The notes beneath the pieces are model-generated. The model saw only the letters and a program-made list of their open reading frames with translations, made no database searches and had not been told where the DNA came from. Position numbers and translations under genes: made by a program. From Theristus sp. LFF4_11 (taxonomy: Eukaryota > Nematoda > Chromadorea > Monhysterida > Xyalidae): a DNA stretch of 64,000 nucleotides. Positions 49,690-62,039 of the stretch are shown here, in pieces (the stretch's first letter is position 1; every line of letters starts with the position of its first letter). The DNA is taken from positions 1-64,000 of the forward strand of contig JASANC010004851.1 in assembly GCA_030248135.1 (NCBI GenBank). The letters are read 5' to 3'.

Positions 49690-51180
49690 GTTTTTCATTT
49701 TTCGTTTTTTAGGCCGATTTCGCATATGCTATTTCTACCGCCGATTCGCCCAAAATCGTCACGATTCAGTACCTAGAATTGCTCACGCAAGAAAACTGAC
49801 CCAAAAGACGTGATTGGCTCAATGAATTACCATGGAAAACACCGTTTTCTTGTTTTTCATTTCTGGACCGTTTTCGCCGATTTCCACGGCCGATTCGCCC
49901 GAAATCGTCACGATTCGGTATCTAGAGTTGCTCACATAAGAAAACTAACCCAGAATCCGTGATCAGCGCATTGAATTACTATGGAAAACACCGTTTTTTT
50001 TGTTTTTCATTTCTGAACCGATTTCGCCAATTTCCACGGCCGATTCGCCCGAAATCGTCACGATTCAGTATCTAGAGTTGCTCACGCAAGAAAACTAACC
50101 CAGAATCCGTGATCAGCGCATTGAATTACCATGGAAAACACAGTTTTCTTGTTTTTCATTTCTGGTCCGATTTCGCCATTTTCCACGGCCGATTCGCTTG
50201 AAATCGTTAAGATTCAGTACCTAGAATTGTTCACAAAAAAATTAACCCAAAATCGGTGATCAGCGCATTGAATTACCCTGGAAAATACCCTTTTCTTGTT
50301 TTTCGTTTATGGACCGATTTCGCCAATTTCCACGCCGATTCGCCCGAAATCGTCGCGATTCAGCATCTAGAGTTGCTCACGTAAGAAAACTAACCAAAAT
50401 CTGTGATCAGCGCATTGAATTACCCTGGAAAACACCCTTTTCTTGTTTTTCGTTTCTGGACCGTTTTCGCCGATTTCCACGGCCGATTCGCCCGAAATCG
50501 TCACGATTCAGCATCTAGAGTTGCTCACATAAAAAAACTAACCCAAAATCCGTGATCAGCGCATTGAATTACCCTGGAAAACACCCCTTTCTTGTTTTTC
50601 GTTTATGGACCGATTTCGCCAATTTCCACGGCCGATTCGCCCGAAATCGTCGCGATTCAGCATCTAGAGTTGCTCACGTAAGAAAACTAACCCAAAATCC
50701 GTGATCAGCGCATTGAATTACCTTGGAAAATACCCTTTTCTTGTTTTTCGTTTCTGGACCGATTTCGCCAATTTCCACGGCCGATTCGCCCGAAATCGTC
50801 ACGATTCAGCATCTAGAGTTGCTCACATAAAAATACTAACCCAAAATTAGTGATCAGCGCATTGAATTACCCTAGAAAACACCCTTTTCTTGTTTTTCGT
50901 TTCTGGACCGATTTCGCCAATTTCCACGGCCGATTCGCCCGAAATCGTCACGATTCAGCATCTAGAGTTGCTCACGTAAGAAAACTAACCCAAAATTCGT
51001 GATCAGCGCATTGAATTACCCTGGAAAACACCCTTTTCTTTTTTTTCGTTTCTGGACCGATTTCGCCAATTACCACGGCCGATTCGCCCGAAATCGTCAC
51101 GATTCAGCATCTAGAGTTGCTCACGTAAGAAAACTAACCCAAAATCCGTGATTAGCGCATTGAATTCCCACGGACTAGAC
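49690..51180 (+). repeat. Satellite array, about 148-bp unit, about 10 copies
   Basis: Each unit contains GACCGATTTCGCCAATTTCC, GGCCGATTCGCCCGAAATCG, CATCTAGAGTTGCTCACG and GATCAGCGCATTGAATTACC in that order. Unit starts fall near 49865, 50014, 50163, 50311, 50458, 50607, 50756, 50905 and 51054. Units differ by scattered substitutions. GATTTCG and CGAAATC are inverted within each unit. Confidence 0.9.
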
Positions 51181-51219
51181 GTTTTTCCTGTTATTTTTCG
51201 TTGCTCAGACAAAATTTGT

Positions 51220-51562
51220 AAGAGTGAAAAACTGATATCCAGTCAAAATGCGAACTTTCAAAAAATGCACAATTTTCACCCAAAAAAGTGCCCGGGCAAA
51301 AAAATAAACTAATTTTTCAAAATCTACGGATGAAATTACCCCAGGAAACATTTTTGTTCAACTGTGAAAGTGTCCCAGCTAAAAATTGAAAGAGCGAACA
51401 CTTAAAACCAGGTGAAAACCCTGCGAACTTTTAAAAATACCCAATTTTTACCCAAAAACAAGGTCGGGGCAAAAAATTAACCCAAAGAGCAAAATCTACG
51501 GATGAAATTACCCCAGGAAACATTTTTGTTCGACTGTGAAAGTGTCGCAGGTAAAAATTGAA
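51220..51562 (+). repeat. Two-copy direct repeat, about 170-bp unit
   Basis: Both units contain AAATCTACGGATGAAATTAC, CCAGGAAACATTTTTGTTC and GTGAAAGTGTC. It abuts the 148-bp array and may be a decayed satellite edge. Confidence 0.7.
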
Positions 51563-52620
51563 AGGGCGAACACATGTTGATTACATACCTGAAAAAAAAA
51601 TACCAAGAAAAATAAGTAACACTGTTTTCAGAATAGGTTTTTCGTGTCTACAGCGTATGAAAAGTCGTCCGATGAAAATTTTTTCGCGGCTCAGAACACA
51701 ACTTTGGGTGTTCGTTTCGTGTGCACAGAGCCAAGTTTGTGGCTTATACTATGCTCGCTGGAGGCAGCGAGCAAATTTGAAAAAAGCGCGCTGGGGTATA
51801 ACGGCTCATATTATGCGTGATGCGCTCTCCGCTCGCTGCGCTCGCTCGCGCATCCGCATGATATATATTTCCACATCTGCGTGCACTTTTTTCCAATGTT
51901 CAGGAATGCATTTCTGATGTTTCACGAGAACATATGAAACATTTCGTGATTCTGTGAAACATTGGAAATCCATTCGTGAAACATTTGAAAGGTGCACATG
52001 GGAGAAGAACCCCTAAAAACTGTTGAAACTGGGTGGAAACTTGCCTCAACGAAATTATGGTTTGAAACCCAAACAAAAAATTGCAAATTTATGCTTTTTT
52101 CGTTTTTTTTCGACTATTGACCAAGTTCAAAGCATTTGCAAGCGTTCGCAGTTTTGATCGTCTTTTCATTTGTCAGACAACTCAGTCTCTATATTTCTGT
52201 TTTTTTTCGTTTGTTTTGTCATGCTTTTGCACCCAGGAGAAACGCAAAAACCGGTCGAAAACCGGAACTTGATGCCATGAACCTTTCTCAGCGCGTTCTT
52301 TTTCCTTTTTCACCTTCCGATCTATTATTTGGTTCGTCAAAGTTCTTATAGTCGTTTTTGTGTGATTTTTTCTGAAGATCTCCCATTCGCAATATTTTCT
52401 TTCCCAAAAAAATGTCTAATTTTTCACAAGTTCCCAACAAAAATTTTGAGTATTTTTTGTTGTTGGGTCTTTTTTGGCCAGCAGCTGAATGACTTTTAGA
52501 TTTTTCCCCAACTGTCAAAATGACTGCATGTTCAACGGAAGTGAACAGTACCGAAGATGAGGGAGTGGAGGTCCCGTGACACCCACCCCCTAACCCCGGG
52601 ACCCGCAGACCCCCCCCCCC
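51563..52620. other. Gene-free stretch between repeats
   Basis: No recognised gene or ordered repeat. Ends in C-rich sequence (about 52580-52630). Confidence 0.5.
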
Positions 52621-52899
52621 CACCCCGTGGGTACCTCCCTCTCCCACACCTTTCACGAATCAGCGTCGGCACCACCGGTGTTTCCTCCCACCATTATTTT
52701 TTGTTGCCATTTCAAATTCAGGTGCTAAAACCGTGACAGAAGTGGGGCTTTCGGGCACGCTGAGTTCAAAAATCTTATTTAGAACTTCTGTTGTGCTCTA
52801 AACGCGTGTGCCATTGAGATGAGGAATGAAAATTCTTTAATAATTAATTTTAAATAAAAAACGCGTCACAAGAAATCTGAAATTTGTTACAATTACAAA

Positions 52900-53530
52900 T
52901 CGAAGTCCCTGAGCCCGAAAATAAGGTTTATTTTGCTATACGGATCACTCCGTACCCTAAAAAACGGTTTCTATAGGGACGAGAAGGAAAAAAAAATTTA
53001 GAAAAAACGGAAACTAATCAAAATAATTTGAAAACTGTACCATAAATACAAATCGAGGTCACTGAGTTTTCATATGATGTTTATTTTGTCACAGGAATTA
53101 CTCAGTACCCTAAAAATGTCTTGTCTAGGGACGAAAAAGGAAAAAAATCAAAAAAATCGGAAACTAGTCAACAAAATCTACAAACTGTGCCATAAATACA
53201 AATCGAAGTCGCTGAATTTGGATATGATGTTTATTTTGCCACACAGATCACTCCGCTCCCTAAAAACGGCCTCTTCGGAGACGAAACGGGAAAATAATTA
53301 AAAAAACGGAAACTAGTGAGTTTAAATATAATGATTATTTTGCCATACGGTTTACTCCGCAATCTGCACCCTAAAAACGGCTTCAGTAAAGACAAAAAAG
53401 AAAAATTGAAAAAAATCGGAAATCAAAATTAAATTGAAAAAATGTGCCATAATTACAAATCGAGGTTGCTGAATTTGAATATGATGTTTATTTTTTACGG
53501 ATAACTCCGCACTCTAAAAACAGCTTTTAT
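52900..53530 (-). repeat. 140-bp repeat family, main array (4-5 copies)
   Basis: Units contain TACAAATCGAAGTC, GATGTTTATTTTG, ACGGATCACTCCG and CCCTAAAAACGG. Copies in the opposite orientation occur at 54755-54970 and 58800-58960. Confidence 0.75.
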
Positions 53531-54959
53531 TGGGACGCAAAAGAAAAACGTTGGGCAGAAGGTCTTCCTGAAAAGAGTAAAGAGAAATTTTTTAAAACTT
53601 GGGAATTCACAAAAACAGCAAAGGATTGCACAAAATAGTTTGTATAACTCAAGCAAACGTGTAAATAGAAATAAATCAATTTTTTACTAGCAACGTCATC
53701 CATAACCAACGTAAAAATGAGAGTTCAATTTTTTTACTAGGTTCAAAAAAGAAATTGGAATGGATATTTTCTTTTTTCTAGCTTTGTGACTTCTGACCTT
53801 TTGTTTTGTTTGGTAGACAAACAGTGAGTCTTTGATGGAAAAAATCTTGTTTGTGATTCATGAGATGAAGACATCAAAAGCAGCGTACGGCTTCATATTT
53901 AAAAGTACATGTACGGTGGAGGTGGTCCTCTTCCTCTTTAACACAGGAAAGAAAAAAATGCGAAAACCAATTTGATCCTTTTTCACCTTATAAAAAAGGC
54001 TTGGCTTAGGATTAGGATTAGATTTACGATTAGGAACCTACAACGACTTTATTGCAAGCATCATCTGATCAAAAATCAAAAATCATTTTTTCAAAATTTT
54101 TAAATATGAATACCAATCCAAAAGCAGCAGTTTTCATGGCAAAGAAAACTTTATTTTGTTCAAAAAAGAACTACGGCGACGACGAAAATTGGAAACCTGA
54201 ATTCGCTGTCAAATATTAGCTGCTTTATTTTTTTGCTCAAGAAAAACACTTTGAAGGATTTGTGTGACGTACATTTTGTAAACAGCGGACTTGTTTTGCT
54301 GTCAATTCTTTTTCCAGTAACAACGACGGCGGCGACGACGACGTTCGTTGTTCTTTCTTTGTCAAATTGAAAATCCGTTTTGAAAAATGTTTCTTTTGAA
54401 TCATAATTCCTGTTTTACCTGCAAGGTTTAAATTCAAAGCGACTATTTCTGCAGCAATTTTTTCCGAAGGTAAACGTCGTCGTCGTCAGTTATCTTCCCT
54501 TTTTTAGAAAAAAAAGTTTCTTTACGATGAAATTTGCTGCTTTTGATTTGTCTGCAACTCCCAAACTATGAACAAGATTTTTCCATTAAAAATCTGTTTG
54601 CTCACGCAAAATAAACGCACAGAAAATCACAATACTCAGAAAAAAGGAAAAAAATTCTTTTTTAAACCTGATGTTCAGGCAACCAATCAGCTAATACTAC
54701 AAAATATCCAGAGCGACTATGGTTTCTCATTTTTTAATTTTTTTTACTTTTTAGTCTTCGTAGAGGCCGTTTTTAGAGTGCAGAGTGAACCGTATGGCAA
54801 AATAAACATCTTATTCAAACTGAACAACCACGATTTGTATTTATGATACAGTTTTCACATTTTTTACTGGTTTCCGATTTTTTTTAATTTTGTCGTTTCT
54901 ATAGAAGCCGTTTTTAAGGTGCGGAGCAATCCGTATAGCAAAATGAACCTCATATTTAA

Positions 54960-55540
54960 GATAGGCTTTTTCACAATACCGACCCTCCTTAGGCACAATT
55001 TCAAAAAAGTTTTCAAATTCAGTCAAATTTAGGACCAATCAAACCGTCTTGATGCCCTGAGTTCGAAAATCATATTTTTATCCTAATCCAAGCCTTTTTT
55101 ATGCTTCAAAATTAGGAAAAACCTAATTTTAGACCCCCTTGTAGTAAAACTGCTCTAGCTCGCTTCTGCTTGAAGCTATTAACAAAAATTAAACACCAAT
55201 CGATTCCCCTTGTGCTCGCGCACATTTTTCGTTTCCATACTATGGGTTGAAAACGTTTTTTCATGCTCTGTATTTTTTAAAAACTGCAGAGGTTGGTGGT
55301 TTTCTACGTTTTTCGGTACTTTAGAAACGTTTGTGGGGTATAGTTGCTAAGTAATTCTGAAAGATCTACGAAAAATGTATATCCATGTAAAATTTCAGCT
55401 TCATAAAGCGTCGCCGGGAGTCACACGATACAAAACAAAATGGCCTGTCGCATGCGTTTTTGGTACATGTGCCGCATGCATACTGTACATGCGCGCGCAC
55501 ACACAGTCACAGTGCACGCAAGCAGTGTGTGCGAAAACTG
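54960..55540 (+). repeat. Left arm of the inner palindrome
   Basis: Complementary to 58200-58790 over about 580 bp, with blocks such as CTGCTCTAGCTCGCTTCTGC, CACCAATCGATT and CGCGCGCACACACAGTCACA. Three inverted 56-bp satellite units follow at 55540-55705. Confidence 0.85.
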
Positions 55541-55705
55541 CGCTTGCAAGTTTTTGTTGTTTGCTTTGCACAATCACGATGTAGCGCGTAAACTGCGCTT
55601 GCAAGTTGTTTGTTGTTCGCTTTGCACAAAAAATCACGATGTAGCGCGTAAAGTGCGCTTGCAAGTTGTTTGTTGTTCGCTGTGCACAATCACGATGTAG
55701 CGTCT
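55540..55705 (-). repeat. Three inverted units of the 56-bp satellite
   Basis: Contains GATGTAGCGCGTAAACTGCG and GCTTGCAAGTTGTTTGTTG, the complement of the array at 56829-57940. Confidence 0.85.
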
Positions 55706-56399
55706 CGTTGCAACGCAACAGAACAACTCAAATACGCATCGAATACAGAAAGATGCGCATGCGTGCACGCTTTTTGTGCAACGTTGATCAAATGAAGCTT
55801 CAAATAAAAATATCGCAACTTTCATTCAACAAAAAAGTATCAGAAGTATAATGAGCGGACCGGAACTCTTCAGGCCTTTTCAGGCCACATTTAGAGGGCC
55901 GCAATTATACCCCTCCCGTCGGGGTCTTGCCCCGAGCGTTTTTCCGAAACTTTGAGTTCAGGGACCGGACACCGCGGCGGACAGGAGTAGGACATCGGAC
56001 ACAAAGTCGGACATTTTCATTTAGCGTGCGGTCACTACGCGATCTTTTGACTGTGGCTGTGTTGTCTTAATCTTCTCATTGTGCCGTGTTTGTCCGTCCG
56101 TCCTTTTTTCGGTACTCCTTCAAAATATGGGTCCGCTCAAACTTCATCGCAGCGCGCTGATTGATGGCTCATATGAAAGCCCTCGTTCTGCTGGGTAATC
56201 CTGTGTATGGGTTTTTTTTTGAAATTCAAAATTTTGAAGAATTTTTGTTATTTGAATTTGAAATTTTTGATTAAAAGCGTCTGTGGTGGGCGTGTACAGT
56301 GCACTGAAAGTTGTATTTATGTGCTTGATAGATATTTATGATGGATACCGTTCACATGATATTGCATGAGCATGAAACAGTCATACGTCTGAAAGTAGG

Positions 56400-56828
56400 G
56401 CCCACGGGTTCAGTACCGAAGACGTGGGGGGGTACGTACACCCCCCCCCCTAGAGCACCCGAGACCTCCGCGTGGGGGGTGGGGTCACGCGACACCAAAC
56501 CTTAAAACCTGAACACTGGACCATCCACACTCCTTTCGAAATTTGCTTGACACCCCACCCACCCCCCCCCTCACATGGACCTTAAGTTACAGTGCCAACC
56601 CCAAAAATTTTCTCGGACCATCCAAAAATCATGAACTTTTGCTTAAAAATCATGATTTTTTTGTCTATAAAGTCCAAAAGCTGAATATATGATAACTTGA
56701 CATTCTTCATTGTAATTTTGCCGCAAAATTTAGCGTTTTCCCTTCAAAATTTAAGCGAAAAAATATCATGGGTGGGGTGGGGGGGGTGTGCACCCCCAGA
56801 AATTTTTTTACAATAGTGCACCCCAACA
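56400..56828 (+). repeat. C-rich dispersed repeat G, copy 1
   Basis: Shares GAGCACCCGAGACC, AAAAATCATGATTTTT, GTCTATAAAGTCCA, GAATATATGATAACTTGAC and GCAAAATTTAGCGTTTT in the same order with 60950-61340. C and G runs make alignment and assembly uncertain. Confidence 0.75.
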
Positions 56829-57940
56829 AAGTGAACAACAAACAACTTGCAAGCGCAGTTTACGCGCTACATCGTGATTGTGCAAAGCGAACAACAAACA
56901 ACTTGCAAGCGCAGTTTACGCGCTACATCGTGATTGTGCAAAGCGAACAGCAAACAACTTGCAAGCGCAATTTACGCGCTACATCGTGATTGTGCAATGT
57001 GAACAGCAAACAACTTGCAAGCGCAGTTTACGCGCTACATCGTGATTGTGCAAGACGAACAACAAGCAAGTTGCCAGCGCAGTTTAGGCGCTACATCGTA
57101 ATTGTGCAAAGCGAACAGCGAACAACTTGCAGGCGCAGTTTACGCGCTACATCGTGATTGTGCAATGTGAACAGCAAACAACTTACAAGCGCAGTTTACG
57201 CGCTACATCGTGATTGTGCAAAGCGAACAGCGAACAACTTGCAGGCGCAGTTTACGCGCTACATCGTGATTGTGCAATGTGAACAGCAAACAACTTACAA
57301 GCGCAGTTTACGCGCCACATCGTGATTGTGCAATGTGAACAGCAAACAACTTACAAGCGCAGTTTACGCGCTACATCGTGATTGTGCAAAGCGAACAGCA
57401 AACAACTTGCAAGCGCAATTTACGCGCTACATCGTGATTGTGCAAAGCGAACAGCAAACAACTTGCAAGCGCAATTTACGCGCTACATCGTGATTGTGCA
57501 ATGTGAACAGCAAACAACTTGCAAGCGCAGTTTACGCGCTACATCGTGATTGTGCAAAGCGAACAACAAGCAAGTTGCCAGCGCAGTTTACGCGCTACAT
57601 CGTAATTGTGTAAAGCGAACAGCGAACAAATTGCAGGCGCAGTTTACGCGCTACATCGTGATTGTGCAATGTGAACAGCAAACAACTTACAAGCGCAGTT
57701 TACGCGCTACATCGTGATTGTGCAAAGCGAACAACAAGCAAATTGCCAGCGCAGTCGGACAACTTGCAAGCGCAGTTTACGCGCTACATCGTGATTGTGC
57801 AATGTGAACAGCAAACAACTTGCAAGCGCAGTTTACGCGCTACATCGTGATTGTGCAAAGCGAACAACAAGCAAGTTGCCAGCGCAGTTTAGGCGCTACA
57901 TCGTAATTGTGCAAAGCGAACAACAAACAACTTGCGAACG
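56829..57940 (+). repeat. 56-bp satellite array, about 19-20 copies
   Basis: Unit CAACTTGCAAGCGCAGTTTA, CGCGCTACATCGTGATTGTG, CAAAGCGAACAGCAAA, with two main variants (CAAAGCGAAC and CAATGTGAAC). The 62-73 codon frames over it come from the repeat. Three inverted units lie 1.1 kb to the left. Confidence 0.95.
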
Positions 57941-58199
57941 CTTTTTTATCGTATTGGTTTTTTACATTTCAACTGCATGTAACAAAAGATAAAACGTTCA
58001 CTAATCAACCAATGTAGAATGGTTCTCTGCATTTCGCCCTTGGCAACATCATATGCAGAAGAGGGATGGCCTCAATGTTGTGCAACATGTGAAACTGAGC
58101 AATTTTCAGCAGCTTCTTTTTTGGTACGGCTAAAGTGTCATGGGTAATATTTTTAGGTGTATTGCATAACAGCAGGGTGAATGGGGTGAATAGCAGTGC

Positions 58200-58790
58200 A
58201 CACACTGCTTGCGTGCACTGTGACTGTGTGTGTGCGCGCATGTACAGTATGCATGCGGCATATTGACCAAAAACGCATGCGACAAGCCATTTTGTTTTGT
58301 ATCGTGTGACTCCCGGCGACGCTTTATAAAGCTGAAATTTTACATGGATATACATTTTTCGTAGATCTTTCAGAATTACTTAGCAACTATACCCCACAAA
58401 CGTTTCTAAAGTACCGAAAAACGTAAAAAACCACCAACCTCTGCAGTTTTTCAAAAATACAGAGCATGAAAAAACGTTTTTAACCCTTAGTATAAAAACG
58501 AAAAACGTGCGCGAACACAAGGGAAATCGATTGGTGTTTGATTTTTGTTAATAGCTCTAAGCAGAAGCGAGCTAGAGCAGTTTTACTACAAGGGGGTCGA
58601 AAACTAGTTTTTTTCTAATTTTGAAGCATAAAGAAAATTTGGATTAAGATAAAAATATGATTTTCGAACTCAGGGCATCAAGGCGGTTCGATTGGTCCTA
58701 AATTTGACTGAATTTGAGAACTTTTTTGAAATTGTGCCTAGAGGTGTGGAGGCCGGGTCGGTCGACTCAAAAAGCCTATCTTAAACTCAG
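58200..58790 (-). repeat. Right arm of the inner palindrome
   Basis: Reverse complement of 54960-55540; see the left arm. Closely matched apart from small indels. Confidence 0.85.
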
Positions 58791-59904
58791 CGACCTCGGT
58801 TTGTATTTAAGCGACCTCGGTTTGTATTTATTGCACAGGTTTCACATTTTTTTGAATAGTTCCGATTTTTTTCAATTTTTCCCCTTTTCGTCCCTATAAA
58901 AACCGTTTTTAGGGTGCGGAGTAATTCGTATAGCAAAATGAACATAATATTCGAAATCAAAGATTTTGATTTGTATTTGTAACAGGATTTCAGATTCCTT
59001 GTGACCCGTTTTTTATTTAAAATTAATTATTAAAAAAAATTTCCCTCCTCATCCCCATCGCATACACGTTTAGGACACAATTGAAGCGTCGGGCAAAGTT
59101 CTAAATAAGATGCTTGAACTCAGCGTACCCGAAAGCCCCCCTTCTGTCACGGTTTCAACACTTGAGGTGGCAACAAAAAATTTTGGGGGTGTGAGGAAAC
59201 ACCCTGCCCGTGGGTACCCCCACCATCTCAAAATGTTCCCACAATCAGAAATTTTGTTTCAAACATCATGATTTTTCGGTTTCTAGGTGCCTAATATCCG
59301 CTAAATATAAAGTTGCGATGGGTTCCCCCATCTTAAAACCGATTAGCAATGCATCCGGTGCACTCTGCTAGCAGGCGATCGAGGCGAGGGAAAGGAGTCC
59401 CACGCCCACCCCCTCAAAAAAATTTGGCACCCCCACGGGTATGTTGGAACTCCCAACCTACAGTCGAACTCACTAAAATGTGGAATCAGCTGATTGGTCG
59501 ACCGAGCGGAGGCTGCTCACACTCCGCACCGTTCTTTTTTCGTGGATTTGGATTTTATTGAAACGTGTTTTTATGAATTTCCAGCACCCCTTTTGTGCTA
59601 AAAATAAACTCAAAGGTAAGAGACCGCGAAATTTAGAAAATTTTTATTCCACAGCTCAACTCAAAATGTATTTTTTGTTTAATGACGACGACGACGTCGT
59701 CGCTTAATTTTTGCGTGTACTGAAAAATAAAAGCCTGAAAGGAGTGCGCTGTGCATGGTTTGCTGCGTGCACCAAGTAAATGAACACAGCAGCTACCAAA
59801 AACAACTTGAAAACGGTGAAAATGAAAAATGAAAGCAAAGTCGTCGTCGTGTCGTCGTCGTCCGCGAAGTCGGAACGCATTTTTTCAGTTGCGGACAGTA
59901 CCGT

Positions 59905-60020
59905 GGGCGGGGGGGGGGGGGGGGGGGGGTACACCTAGGGTTAGGGGAAAAAAAATCCGGATTTTTTTTTAAATTAAAAAAAATTTTTTTTTTTAAAAAA
60001 AAAAATTTTTTTTTACAAGT
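59905..60020. other. Homopolymer block, probable assembly damage
   Basis: About 20 consecutive G (59911-59932) followed within 30 bp by long A and T runs. Similar G/C runs recur at 60961-61120 and 61300-61440, and A/T runs at 60860-60945. Confidence 0.5.
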
Positions 60021-60949
60021 TAGGTTTGTTCGAAGCGTCTCGTCGAGCTGAGTTCATCTAGACTATTTTCAGAACGATCCGGAAAACTATAAGAGCGAAA
60101 ATCGTGTTTTATTGAAATTATGTCCATTTCATAGAGGGAAAGTTGCATTTTCAACAGTAAAACAGGACAATTTTCGACGTGTACTTGAATATTGAACCGT
60201 TCTTAGTTGTTCCTCTTTAGAAAATTACCAAAATTTGACTGTGTTCAAAAATTCCTGTTTGCTGTAGCTAAGTCGGCAACCCCTGTCGACCCGGTCGCCC
60301 CCCCCCAAGACACTTACTTTCAGGTTCAACCAGCTATGCTATCTGCCACATGGCGAGAGCCCACTCTTCAAATCATCGTATCGAAAACACGTACCATGAT
60401 TTCGCGATCACGTTGCGGGCAACTGACAGACGCAAGTTTAACACGTTAGTTTAGCTCAGCACGCAAGTTTTAACATGTGACCATATGTGGTATTAACCAA
60501 CATCCCCGCTCCAATTGTTTAACAATATATCGCACAACTCCATTGTAGACCTATAACGTACGCCAATCAACAAGATATCATGTTCATCTCATGGCCTACC
60601 GACTGAAAAAACATGTTCTAAGTTGCAAGAAAACGATTTCTGAAACGATATTTCAATTCAGTTAAGTCATTTCAACGCTAAAAATTGACTCTAGATGTCA
60701 TCCAAATCGAAAAACATGGAGTACGTCGGTCAAAATGACCAAATAATGACATGTACCTAAGCACACAAAGAAGTTGGGAAGAAAATTTGGTTTGAACTTT
60801 CAAAAAATTATGCCATAAATCGAATTTTCAGAGCAAAGTAGAAGAAAAATTTTTCAAATTTTTTTTTTAAGTTTGAAAAAAAAAATCCAAATTTTTTTTT
60901 AAAAAAAAAACGAAAAAAAAATAAAAAAAAATTTTTTTTTTCAAAGCCC

Positions 60950-61340
60950 CTAACCCTAGGTACACCCCCCCCCAGAGCACCCGAGACCGTCGGGTGGGGG
61001 GGGTGGGGGGGCACCGTGCCACCCCCCCCCCTAAAACCGGGCACCCCCCCCCCCCCCCCCCCCCTCGAAAATTTGGCCGACACCCCCCCCCCCCCCCCAT
61101 GAAATTTTGTCTGGCGGACACCCCCCCCCAAAATTTTCTGCACACCCTAAATTTTTTTCGAAAATCATGATTTTTTGTCTATAAAGTCCATAATATAAGC
61201 TGAATATATGATAACTTGACCATCTTCATTGTAATTTCAACGATTTTGCAGCAAAATTTAGCGTTTTTCCTTCAAAATTTAAACGAAAAATTATCATGGG
61301 GGGTGGGGGTGGACCCCCCCCCACAGAAAATTTTGAAAAA
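60950..61340 (+). repeat. C-rich dispersed repeat G, copy 2
   Basis: Same ordered blocks as 56400-56828, inside the 2.4-kb TIR element. Confidence 0.7.
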
Positions 61341-62039
61341 TGCACCCCCCCCCCCATGGGATGGGGGGGGTCCCACGTTACCATAGGTTGGACCCCCCCT
61401 CACTTTTTGGTCGGCACCCCCCCCCACGGTCCTACCCCCCCCCTCGAAATTTTTTTTGGGCCCACGGTACTGGTTGCGGACGCATGTCGATCGGTCAGCT
61501 ACAGGTGTAGGAATGAAACCCCCTTCAGCTGGCTACACAGCGCACTCATTGCAGGCGTTTGTCTTTCAGTTCACACGTAAAAATTAAGCGACGACGTCGA
61601 CGTCGTCGTCGTCAGTAAAAAATGCATTTTGAGCTGTTGAATAAAAAAATTGAATTTCGCAGTTCTCCAACCCTTTGAGTTTATTTTTAGCATGAAAAGG
61701 GTGCTGGAAATTCACACTCATTCAAAAGAAACACGATTCAATAGAATCCAGATCTACGAAAAAAGAAGGGTGCGGAGTGTGAGCAGCCTCTCCTCGGCCA
61801 ACCAATCAGCTGATTCCACATTTTATTGAGTTCGACTCTGAAATAGAAGCCTAAAAATGTCCGTCATCTTCGGTACTGGGAGTGGGAGTGAAGTTGAGTT
61901 TTTGCATGCAGCTTTCTTTTCGATTCAATTGCCTGATTTCGGTTTTATCTTTTCTTTTGGTTCAAAAATGTTGAACAATTTTAATCCTTCAAAATTTAAA
62001 TTATTTCTTGGTCTATAGTTTCTGGTTTGAAAACCTTTT

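Larger units (their letters stand above)
52640..59220. repeat. 6.6-kb nested inverted-repeat block
   Basis: The outer arms pair: 52670-52940 (GGTGTTTCCTC, TTTTTTGTTGCCA, AACCGTGACAGAAG) is the complement of about 58930-59215 (CTGTCACGGTTTC, GGCAACAAAAAA, GAGGAAACACC). The inner arms pair at about 54960-55540 and 58200-58790. Between them lie a 140-bp repeat family and the 56-bp satellite. No transposase or other gene was seen; 53530-54750 has no recognisable content. It may be one composite foldback element or several nested ones. Confidence 0.7.
59461..61840. mobile_element. 2.4-kb TIR element with MITE B-type ends
   Basis: Inverted arms of about 255 bp (59461-about 59715 and about 61580-61840) begin CAGTCGAACTCA and carry GGAATCAGCTGATTGG, as in MITE B, then AGCACCC, AATAAACTCAAA and a (GAC)n/(GTC)n block at the inner edge. 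A TA precedes the left end. The interior holds repeat G copy 2, homopolymer blocks and no transposase. It looks like a larger non-autonomous relative of MITE B, possibly with an unresolved interior. Confidence 0.75.

Noticed and set aside
49690..51180. CRISPR-like array
   Set aside because: Units are contiguous about 148-bp tandem copies without unique spacers, in a eukaryotic setting.
56768..57992. Repeat proteins from 56.8-58.0 kb
   Set aside because: Frames are produced by the 56-bp satellite and shift frame with each unit.
60808..61145. Gly/Phe-rich minus-strand proteins at 60.8-61.1 kb
   Set aside because: Direct translation of C and A homopolymer runs.
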